This document shows, in pieces, positions 17,795-24,675 of a DNA stretch of 64,000 nucleotides. The position numbers were made by a program, and so were the translations under genes. Position 1 is the stretch's first letter. Every line of letters starts with the position of its first letter. A model generated the notes under the pieces. That model worked only from the letters and a program-made list of their open reading frames with translations. It was not told the origin of the DNA and did no database searches. The stretch is from Klebsiella sp. BIGb0138 (GTDB lineage Bacteria; Pseudomonadota; Gammaproteobacteria; Enterobacterales; Enterobacteriaceae): contig NZ_SMCV01000003.1 in the NCBI RefSeq assembly GCF_004342285.1, positions 372,001 to 436,000 of the forward strand, given 5' to 3'.

Positions 17795-18375
17795 CAGGCG
17801 ACCTGCTCGTGGAGCGCCTGCCACATGCTTTCAAAACCCAGGGCGATCAGCTCGCGGGCGCGCTCGGGATCGTGGCTGGCGAATTCGATGGTGGTTTCCG
17901 CCAGCGAAAGAAACAGCGCATCGCCAAAGGCGCGGTAGGCATCGCTCTGAAAAATCTCTTTGACCGACAGCTGGCACATTTCGTTGAGCTCGGGAAACAT
18001 CTCTTTGACCCGGGTACGGGTTTCGTCGGTGATCCTTTCGCTCAACGCCATCCGGCGGATCGCTTTGTGCTCCATCGGGTGGTGAATGCCCCAGTCGATA
18101 TAGCTGTGCCAGATGTTACGGGCGTTCTCTTTGGGCCGCTTTTCGTTTGGCGTCAGCCGGGACACCATGGCTTGCACTAATCCGGACTTGATTGTGAGGT
18201 ACAGTTCGTTGAGCAACTCATCCTTGGTGGCGAAATAACGGAACAGCGTCCCCTCGGCGACCCCGGCGCTGCGGGCAATCGCCGACGTTGAGGCGGCGAT
18301 ACCTGATTGGGCAAAGGCGGCGGTTGCGGCCTCCAGTAACGCTTGCTTTTTATCTTCACTCTTAGGACGAGCCAC
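17794..18375 (-). CDS. ramR: RamR, TetR-family repressor of romA-ramA
   Basis: 193 aa, apparently intact. The N-terminal TetR helix-turn-helix reads [20 protein letters not shown] (about residues 29-48), and the C-terminal ligand domain is rich in aromatic residues. It is divergent from romA-ramA, the diagnostic Klebsiella and Salmonella arrangement. RamR represses ramA and is released by bile acids, dyes and other drugs; mutations in it are a known cause of RamA-driven multidrug resistance. There is no premature stop or frameshift here. The 20-bp operator lies between it and romA. Confidence 0.94.
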   Translation of the reverse strand: MARPKSEDKKQALLEAATAAFAQSGIAASTSAIARSAGVAEGTLFRYFATKDELLNELYLTIKSGLVQAMVSRLTPNEKRPKENARNIWHSYIDWGIHHPMEHKAIRRMALSERITDETRTRVKEMFPELNEMCQLSVKEIFQSDAYRAFGDALFLSLAETTIEFASHDPERARELIALGFESMWQALHEQVA

Positions 18376-18491
18376 TGCATTTTACCTCACGCGAAATGAA
18401 ACCCCGATCTAACCATGCCTGGGGACGGCACTGCAACGGTGGATGTCAAAATTTGAAAATCGTCTTGACGACTTTCATATTCATCTTAATA

Positions 18492-18511
18492 ATGAGTGCT
18501 TACTCACTCAT
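18492..18511. promoter_or_regulatory. RamR operator
   Basis: ATGAGTG (18492-18498) and CACTCAT (18505-18511) form a perfect inverted repeat with a 6-bp spacer, 54 bp before the romA start. It matches the ATGAGTG-N6-CACTCAT site described for RamR at the romA-ramA promoter, as I recall the literature. A small RNA, sRamA5, is reported from this intergenic stretch in K. pneumoniae; I cannot delimit it from sequence alone. Confidence 0.85.
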
Positions 18512-18564
18512 AATCAAGTTTTATCACCAAACGTTCAGGATCGAGCGTTTCATCTGGTCAGGTT

Positions 18565-19665
18565 ATGAACCGTGTCATTTTCAGCGTGGTCGCCATCATG
18601 TTATTAGCCTCAGCAACAGCTTTGCCGTTTGTGTTAAATGCCGGGTTTGGTCGGGCGCCGCAGGGCGCGCAGCTCAGTCTGGTGGAACAGTCGCCGCACT
18701 ATCATGACGGCCAGTTTCATAATCAGCTGCCAACACCGGGCTTCACCGGGCAGAAAAACATGCTGGCCGCGTGGTGGGAGTTTCTGGTCGCTAAGCGCGA
18801 GAATGCCCGTCCTGCGCAGCCGCTGCCGCTGGTGAAGACCGATCTTGCCAGCCTGCCGTCCGGGCAGGATGCGATGGTGTGGCTTGGCCACTCCTCCTGG
18901 TATCTGCAGCTGGCGGGCAAACGTATCCTGATTGACCCGGTATTCAGCGACTATGCCGCGCCGTTCTCCTTCATCAATAAAGCCTTCCCGGGAGAGTATC
19001 CGTGGAGTGCGGAGCGTATGCCGGAGATCGACCTGCTGATTATCTCGCACGATCACTATGACCACCTCGATTACGCGACCATCAAAGCGCTGATGCCGAA
19101 AATCAAACGCGTGGTGACGCCGCTCGGCGTGGGTTCCCACCTGCGCTATTGGGGAATGGATGGCGCCATCATCAGCGAGGCTGACTGGAATCAGGCGCTG
19201 CCGGTCAGCGACGAACTGACCGTACATGTGCTGCCCGCCCGTCATTTCTCCGGGCGCGGGCTCAAGCGTAATCAGACGCTGTGGGCGAGCTTCATGTTCG
19301 TGACCCCGCAGCAGAAGATTTACTACAGCGGCGATAGCGGCTACGGCCCGCACTTCAAAGCCATCGGCGAGCAGTTCGGAACGGTGGATCTGGCGATTAT
19401 GGAGAACGGCCAGTACGACCAGGACTGGAAGTACATTCACATGATGCCGGATGAGACCGCGCAGGCCGCCGACGATCTGCGCGCTCGTGCGGTGTTGCCT
19501 GGGCATGCGGGGCGCTTCGTACTGGCGAAACATAGCTGGGACGACCCCTACAAACGGCTGGCGGCGGCCAGCGAACAACGACCGTGGCGTCTGTTAACGC
19601 CGATGCTGGGCGAGCCGGTTTGGGTCGCCGATAAGAGACAATCGTTTAATGCCTGGTGGCGCTAA
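18565..19665 (+). CDS. romA: RomA, exported metallo-beta-lactamase-fold protein
   Basis: 366 aa. The N-terminal hydrophobic segment (residues 3-25) is an uncleaved anchor or signal. The metallo-beta-lactamase fold has HDHYDH at 162-167, PARHFSGRG, YYSGDSGYG and a late LPGHAGRF, the zinc ligands of the NAPE-PLD/UlaG-like branch. RomA lies upstream of ramA, is co-transcribed from the RamR-controlled promoter and was first linked to reduced outer-membrane porin. Its enzymatic substrate remains uncertain. It is 32 bp before ramA. Confidence 0.92.
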   Translation: MNRVIFSVVAIMLLASATALPFVLNAGFGRAPQGAQLSLVEQSPHYHDGQFHNQLPTPGFTGQKNMLAAWWEFLVAKRENARPAQPLPLVKTDLASLPSGQDAMVWLGHSSWYLQLAGKRILIDPVFSDYAAPFSFINKAFPGEYPWSAERMPEIDLLIISHDHYDHLDYATIKALMPKIKRVVTPLGVGSHLRYWGMDGAIISEADWNQALPVSDELTVHVLPARHFSGRGLKRNQTLWASFMFVTPQQKIYYSGDSGYGPHFKAIGEQFGTVDLAIMENGQYDQDWKYIHMMPDETAQAADDLRARAVLPGHAGRFVLAKHSWDDPYKRLAAASEQRPWRLLTPMLGEPVWVADKRQSFNAWWR

Positions 19666-19697
19666 TCGCCAGTTTGGTTCAAGAGGAGAGAGGACTT

Positions 19698-20039
19698 ATG
19701 ACTATTTCCGCTCAGGTGATTGAGACTATCGTCGGATGGATTGATGATAATTTGCATCAACCGCTGCGTATTGATGATATTGCTCGCCACTCCGGTTATT
19801 CAAAATGGCATCTGCAACGACTCTTTTTACAGTATAAAGGGGAGAGTCTGGGGCGCTATATTCGCGAGCGCAAACTGCGTCTGGCGGCGCGTGACCTGCG
19901 CGATACCGATCAGCGGGTCTATGATATCTGCCTGAAATACGGCTTTGATTCCCAGCAAACCTTTACCCGCATTTTCACCCGCACCTTTCATCAGCCGCCG
20001 GGCGCCTACCGGAAAGAAAATCACAATCGCGCCCACTGA
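19698..20039 (+). CDS. ramA: RamA, AraC-family multidrug-tolerance activator
   Basis: 113 aa starting MTISAQVIETIVGWIDDN, with RBS GAGGAGAGAGGA upstream; the longer frame from 19656 is not needed. It has two AraC helix-turn-helix motifs: IDDIARHSGYSKWHLQRLF, then VYDICLKYGFDSQQTFTRIF, ending in the PPGAYRKE region. It is a MarA/SoxS paralogue present in Klebsiella, Enterobacter and Salmonella but absent from E. coli. It raises acrAB-tolC and lipid A modification genes and lowers porin. It is repressed by RamR. Confidence 0.96.
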   Translation: MTISAQVIETIVGWIDDNLHQPLRIDDIARHSGYSKWHLQRLFLQYKGESLGRYIRERKLRLAARDLRDTDQRVYDICLKYGFDSQQTFTRIFTRTFHQPPGAYRKENHNRAH

Positions 20040-20044
20040 GGCGC

Positions 20045-20068
20045 GTCCGCCGGAGGAGACCGGCGGAC
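20045..20068. terminator. Hairpin between ramA and the siderophore receptor gene
   Basis: GTCCGCCGG (20045-20053) and CCGGCGGAC (20060-20068) form a perfect 9-bp stem with an AGGAGA loop, between convergent stops. There is no clear T-run on either side, so termination strength is uncertain. Confidence 0.5.
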
Positions 20069-20075
20069 CGCTTGG

Positions 20076-22220
20076 TTACCAGGCGTAGTTCACCGTGGCG
20101 GTTACCGTGCGACCAATGCCGTAGAAACAGGCGCTATCGCTGGCGCATGAAGCGACGTATTTGGTATCGGCGATATTGTTGACGTTGAACTGGACTTTGG
20201 CTCCTTGCAGCGCCGAATTCAGTTCCCCCAGCTCATAGCTGACCATGGCGTCATACAGATCCACCGCCGGCACTTTGAAGGTGTTTTTGGCGTCGCCGTA
20301 GCTGGTGCCGATATAGCGCATCCCCACGCCGGCGGTCAGGCTTTTCAGCGCCCCGTTCGGTAGGGTATAGCTGGCGAAGGCCGAGGCCATATGCGTCGGG
20401 ATACGCGCCGGCGTTTTGCCTTCGGTCCCGGCGACGGTGGTACTGACGGTTTCGGCATCGGTCCAGGTGTAAGAGGCGATCAGATTCAGGTTATCAAAGA
20501 CCGTGGCGTGGGCCTCGGCTTCAATGCCTTTCGAACGCACTTTACCGCTATTTTCAAACCACCCGGCCGCGCTGTTATACGTCGCCACGTTGCTCTGGGT
20601 CAGGTCATACATCGCCAGCGTCATCAGCGCCGATGGGGTCGGCTGATACTTCACGCCGGCTTCCACCTGCTTCCCTTCACTCGGCGCAAACGGCTCCACG
20701 CCCGGCGCCCGGTTGGTTTGCAGGTTGGGCTCGAACGAGGTGCTGTAGCTGATATAGGGCGAGAGGCCGAAATCAAACGCGTACAGCAGGCCGGTACGCC
20801 AGGTGAACTTGCTGTCGTTTTTCTGCGTGCGGCTGTTATCGGTAAAGTCGCTGGTGCGAACTTCCGCCCAGTCGTAGCGGCCGGAAAGCAGTAGCTCCCA
20901 GTTTTCCCAGCTCAGCTGATCCTGAAGATAGAGACCCAGCTGATCGAGATTCTGCTGTTCATCGCTGGCGGTGCTGAAGGTGCTTTCATCGACCTTCACG
21001 CCATAGACCGGATGACGCCAGTCGAGATCGTACTGCGACCCACCGGCGCGGCCGAGATATTGCTTATCCTTACTGGTTTTGTAATCCAGCCCGCCAATGG
21101 CGGTATGCGTCAACTCGCCGGTGGCGAACTGCGCCTCGAGCTGGTTATCGATGGCAAACTCGTCGGTTTGCCGCTCTTCATGCTGGGCGCGACGCGAGAG
21201 CACTGAACTGCTGGCGGCGCTGTTGGTATACACCAGATAGCGATATTTCTGTTTGATCGTCGCATAGCGCGCGTTCTGGCGCAGAGTGAGCGTATCGTTG
21301 AGCTGGTGCTCAAATTCGTAGCCGACCAGGGTCTGCTCGCGCCAGGATTGATCGTAGCTGGGGTCGCTGACGTTAAAGTCGCGCGGAATATAGCTGCCAT
21401 CGACGCTGCTGACGGTGCCGTAGTGCGGCAGGAAGTTGCGATAGCCGGCATCGGGATCTTTTTGATAGCTGGTCAGCAGGGTGAAACGGGTGGCGTCGTT
21501 GGGGTACCAGGTCAGCGTCGGGGCGATCGCCATCCGGGTCTCTTTATAGTCGTCGACCTGATTGTTCTGAGTGCGGGCGATGCCGTTCAGGCGGTAGAGC
21601 AGGCGTCCGTCATCGCTCAGCGGGCCGCCGAAATCAAAAGCGCCTTCCGCCAGCTGGTGATTACCGGTGCGGAACTGCACTTCATGCACCGGCTGGCTGG
21701 TGGGGCGTTTGCTGGTCATGCTGATAAGCCCGCCGGGGTTGACCTGACCAAAAAGCACCGAGGCCGGGCCGCGCACCAGCTCGACGCGCTCCAGCAGCCA
21801 CGGATCCATCGTGCCGGTTTGTGACGAGGCGGTGGCACCATAGCTCAGGCCGTCGAGAAACTTCGGCACGTAGCTGAAGCCGCGAACAAAGACTTCATCG
21901 TTGCGGTTGGACGATCCGCGATACTCGGTGAACACCCCGGCGCTATAGCGCAGCGCCTGGGAGACCGATGTGACGTCCAGCGCTGCCATCTGGTCACGGG
22001 TGATCACGGAAACCGACTGCGGGGTTTTCACCAGCTCGGCGGCGGTTTTAGTGGCTGAAAGGGTTTTCGTCGCCACGATGCCCTTGACCGGGGCGGTGGG
22101 GTCTTCATTACTGCCCGCGCTGACAACGAGAGTCTCCTCCGCCGCCAGCGCCTGTCCTGCGAGTGTCGCCACGGCAAGACCTGTTAACCAGAGTTTTGTT
22201 ATCTTATTATATTTAAACAT
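20076..22220 (-). CDS. TonB-dependent siderophore receptor (FhuA/FoxA-like)
   Basis: 714 aa. The signal peptide ends in GQALA; the TonB box ETLVVSAG follows within ten residues. The plug domain contains KTPQSVSVITRDQ, VFVRGF and VELVRGPASVLFGQVNPGG, and the 22-strand barrel closes with an aromatic final residue (TVNYAW). Overall it resembles the TonB-siderophor group (FhuA, FhuE, FoxA) that usually takes ferric hydroxamates. It is divergent from an exported enterochelin-esterase-like protein across a Fur-like box, so iron control is likely. The exact ligand is not decided: the receptor suggests hydroxamate, its neighbour suggests catecholate. Confidence 0.88.
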   Translation of the reverse strand: MFKYNKITKLWLTGLAVATLAGQALAAEETLVVSAGSNEDPTAPVKGIVATKTLSATKTAAELVKTPQSVSVITRDQMAALDVTSVSQALRYSAGVFTEYRGSSNRNDEVFVRGFSYVPKFLDGLSYGATASSQTGTMDPWLLERVELVRGPASVLFGQVNPGGLISMTSKRPTSQPVHEVQFRTGNHQLAEGAFDFGGPLSDDGRLLYRLNGIARTQNNQVDDYKETRMAIAPTLTWYPNDATRFTLLTSYQKDPDAGYRNFLPHYGTVSSVDGSYIPRDFNVSDPSYDQSWREQTLVGYEFEHQLNDTLTLRQNARYATIKQKYRYLVYTNSAASSSVLSRRAQHEERQTDEFAIDNQLEAQFATGELTHTAIGGLDYKTSKDKQYLGRAGGSQYDLDWRHPVYGVKVDESTFSTASDEQQNLDQLGLYLQDQLSWENWELLLSGRYDWAEVRTSDFTDNSRTQKNDSKFTWRTGLLYAFDFGLSPYISYSTSFEPNLQTNRAPGVEPFAPSEGKQVEAGVKYQPTPSALMTLAMYDLTQSNVATYNSAAGWFENSGKVRSKGIEAEAHATVFDNLNLIASYTWTDAETVSTTVAGTEGKTPARIPTHMASAFASYTLPNGALKSLTAGVGMRYIGTSYGDAKNTFKVPAVDLYDAMVSYELGELNSALQGAKVQFNVNNIADTKYVASCASDSACFYGIGRTVTATVNYAW

Positions 22221-22313
22221 ATTTTTCGCTGTATCCTTGGTTTAAATTGCCATAATCATCCATTTTCCCCATCAGAAAAATCTAATGGCTGTCACGAGCG
22301 AAACTGATGTTAT

Positions 22314-22334
22314 TGCAAATCATTACCATTTGCA
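22314..22334. promoter_or_regulatory. Fur-box-like inverted repeat
   Basis: TGCAAAT (22314-22320) and ATTTGCA (22328-22334) flank CATTACC; the minus strand reads AAATGGTAATGATTTGC, close to the Fur consensus GATAATGATwATCATTATC. It lies between the receptor start (22220) and the esterase start (22375), placed to repress both when iron is abundant. Confidence 0.7.
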
Positions 22335-22374
22335 TTAGCGTTATTAACAAATTTTTACACGGGTAAATCAGGCA

Positions 22375-23991
22375 ATGAAGACGGCATGGAGTGGTCTGCT
22401 GATGGGCATGAGTACGCTACCGGCAGCAGCAATGAACTGCGAGTCTCCCTCGCTGCAGGGGGAGCTACAGGGACGATTCGATGCCAGCGGAGAGGTCTGT
22501 TTTGACCTGCCGACATTGGGCGAGAACTACGTCACGGCGACGATTTCCGGCGTCACGGATGCCCGGCTGCTGGATGAAAACAACCGTCGCCTGCGTACCC
22601 TGCTGGCGGGTGGGCCGCCGGACGGGGAACAGACGCTGCTGTTTTCTCTGCCGGTAAACCGGTCATCGGCGCTGGTGCTGCACGGTGAGGAGGGGGCGAG
22701 CTGGCGTTTCCGCTGGCGGATGAAAGAGACCACCGCGCTGGCCAAAAACCAGGCGCTGGATCCGGTCAGTCCCCGCCTGCAGCAGCTGACGCAAGAGCTG
22801 GCGGCGGGCGGTTCGACGGCGAGCTTCTGGCGGGAGCGTGAACAGGAGGGGACGCCGATGGTCGAAGCGGTGGATGCGGGCCACAAGCGGGTCACCTTCC
22901 TGTGGCGCGGCGCGAGTCAGAATGTCTTTATTCTTGGTTCACCGGCGGGCGATCACGACCCGCTGTTTCGCCTCGCTCATTCTGATGTCTGGTTTCGCAG
23001 CTATGTGGTGCCGGCAGATACCCTGATGCAGTACAAACTGGCGCCGGACGTACCGCTGATCGAGGGAAACGGCCGCGAACAGCGGCGGGCGATTCTGGTC
23101 AGCGCCCAGGCCGATCCGCTGAATCCGCAGAGCGTTAACCGCGCCAGCGATCGCTGGAACCGCTATTCGCTGCTGGCGCTCAATCCTGCGCGGTACTGCA
23201 CGCCGCAGCGCATGGCGCAGCCGCTGCGTTATGGCACTTTGACCCGGCATCAGCTGCACAGCGACTTTTTGCACAATACCCGGGAAGTGATGATCTATCG
23301 CCCGCGTTTGTCGCAGCCCGCGCGCTGGACCTTAATGCTGTTCGATGGCAAAACCTATCAGGATGAATACCACTTCGCCAACGTGCTGGACGGCCTGATC
23401 CCCAATCATCTCCTGCCGCCGGTTAACGTGGTGTTTATCGATAGCCTCGATCACCCGCGACGGGCGAAAGAGCTGCCGCCAAATCCCTTCTTTGCCGACT
23501 TTATGGCGCATGAACTGCTGCCGTGGCTGCGCCAGCAGGGGCTGAATTTAACCCGGCAAAAAACCGTCGTCGCGGGCTCCAGCTATGGCGGGTTGGCCGC
23601 ATCGTGGGTGGCGCTGCGCTATCCGCGTCAGTTTGCCAACGTCCTTAGCCTGTCGGGGTCCTACTGGTGGGCTCCCCAGGGCGAAGAGGCCAGCTGGCTG
23701 ACGCGGCAGTATCAGAAGTCGCCGCGCTATCCGCTGCGTTTCTGGCTGCAGGCGGGCAGGTTCGAGACCTCGGGGCCCGACGGCGGAATTTATCGTAATA
23801 CCCTTGAGTTTGAACGGGTGCTACGCGATAAAGGCTATCGCGTCAGCTTCCACCCCTCCTCCAGCGGCCACGACTACGCCGCCTGGTGCGAGGCGCTGGT
23901 CGCAGGGATGCGCGATTTTACCGGCTTAACGCTCAAGGGAAAACCAACGACGCCAGACCCAGCGCAGCAGCACATATTCAATCGCACCTAG
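22375..23991 (+). CDS. Exported Fes-like siderophore esterase
   Basis: 538 aa. A probable signal peptide (MKTAWSGLLMG to PAAA) comes first, then a beta-rich domain to about residue 110, an enterochelin-esterase N-terminal domain (VTFLWRGASQNVFILGSPAG) and an alpha/beta-hydrolase domain. The nucleophile is Ser403 in GSSYGG, and His499 lies in SSGHDYAAW. Cytoplasmic Fes is about 400 aa and has no leader, so this one probably acts in the periplasm, like PfeE or IroE. It is divergent from the receptor at 20076, which suggests the pair imports and opens a ferric trilactone. Its 3' end overlaps ybdJ by 66 bp. Confidence 0.85.
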   Translation: MKTAWSGLLMGMSTLPAAAMNCESPSLQGELQGRFDASGEVCFDLPTLGENYVTATISGVTDARLLDENNRRLRTLLAGGPPDGEQTLLFSLPVNRSSALVLHGEEGASWRFRWRMKETTALAKNQALDPVSPRLQQLTQELAAGGSTASFWREREQEGTPMVEAVDAGHKRVTFLWRGASQNVFILGSPAGDHDPLFRLAHSDVWFRSYVVPADTLMQYKLAPDVPLIEGNGREQRRAILVSAQADPLNPQSVNRASDRWNRYSLLALNPARYCTPQRMAQPLRYGTLTRHQLHSDFLHNTREVMIYRPRLSQPARWTLMLFDGKTYQDEYHFANVLDGLIPNHLLPPVNVVFIDSLDHPRRAKELPPNPFFADFMAHELLPWLRQQGLNLTRQKTVVAGSSYGGLAASWVALRYPRQFANVLSLSGSYWWAPQGEEASWLTRQYQKSPRYPLRFWLQAGRFETSGPDGGIYRNTLEFERVLRDKGYRVSFHPSSSGHDYAAWCEALVAGMRDFTGLTLKGKPTTPDPAQQHIFNRT

Positions 23992-24174
23992 CGCCAGGAA
24001 CCACAGGCAGAAGAGCAGGGTATAAAACTGGTTGAGATCCATCAGATGGAAGGTATCAACCAGTTTTTGCGCCAGCGTCAGCCCAAGGGAAGGCGCTGGC
24101 AGCAGCAAACAAGAGATCAGGGCCAGCAATAAAATGCCGGCGGCAGAGATCAGCGTTTCGAGCGGATGTTTCAT
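23926..24174 (-). CDS. ybdJ: YbdJ, small DUF1158 membrane protein
   Basis: 82 aa with two predicted membrane segments (ISAAGILLLALISCLLL and FYTLLFCLWFLALGAIEYVL) and a basic C-terminus (RRWFSLER). It is closely similar to E. coli YbdJ as I recall it. Its function is unknown. It is backbone: in E. coli it lies between ybdF and ybdK. Its last 66 bp overlap the 3' end of the convergent esterase gene, so both stops are embedded in the other coding region. Confidence 0.92.
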   Translation of the reverse strand: MKHPLETLISAAGILLLALISCLLLPAPSLGLTLAQKLVDTFHLMDLNQFYTLLFCLWFLALGAIEYVLLRWVWRRWFSLER

Positions 24175-24363
24175 TACTTGTTAATCATCAGTTAAAAAAC
24201 ATATTGTCCGGGAAAAGGACATTTAACGCAATATACTTTCCTGCGTTATTGTTTTCCGTCATTAGTCATTACCCTGATATTATATGTTCCCATTCCCTTG
24301 TTAATCTTTTTGGTATTATTTGTGATTAAGTTAATGACAATATAACGTCAGTTAATGTCATAA

Positions 24364-24474
24364 TTAAATCATGAACTTTACAAAACTATAAGTACTATAT
24401 CCTACTAAAGTGGCAATACCGATAGCGAGCAGTATGTACAGCGCCAGCCGGCGTCCGCGATAGATTCCAAACAT
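24364..24474 (-). CDS. 36-residue single-span membrane peptide (novel small ORF)
   Basis: ATG 24474 to TAA 24364 gives 36 residues. MFGIYRGRR is a positively charged start, then a hydrophobic helix from LALYILLAIGIATLVGY, and the end is YSFVKFMI. GAGG lies 8-10 bases upstream of ATG. The layout is that of a small bitopic membrane protein, such as the regulators of transporters KdpF and MgtS. I do not recognise the sequence. It is divergent from the P-type ATPase and its leader overlaps a PhoP-like box, so a link to the pump is possible but unproven. The remaining bases from 24175 to 24675 hold no other gene I can support. Confidence 0.6.
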   Translation of the reverse strand: MFGIYRGRRLALYILLAIGIATLVGYSTYSFVKFMI

Positions 24475-24483
24475 AATCGACCT

Positions 24484-24500
24484 CGTTTAATTTATGTTTA
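24484..24500 (+). promoter_or_regulatory. PhoP-box-like direct repeat
   Basis: CGTTTA-ATTTA-TGTTTA (24484-24500) fits the PhoP box, two (T/G)GTTTA hexamers separated by five bases, with one mismatch at the first base. It reads toward the P-type ATPase, about 175 bp before its start. The -10 match downstream is weak, so this is a candidate only. Confidence 0.45.
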
Positions 24501-24675
24501 TTAATATTCTGCAATAGTTGTTCTCAGAATTAACTTATCACAGATTTTAAATATTGCGAGAGGTTGAAAATTGTTTTAGATCAATTTTTATCGCGCTAAA
24601 TAAAATCATATTCATTCATTGGCCAGAAATGATTTCAGGCTTTCCGACTCACGGAATTTAAAAGGAAACTTTATT

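Noticed and set aside
18396-18707. A frame across the ramR-romA intergenic region
   Set aside because: It runs through the RamR operator and romA signal sequence in another frame; no ribosome site.
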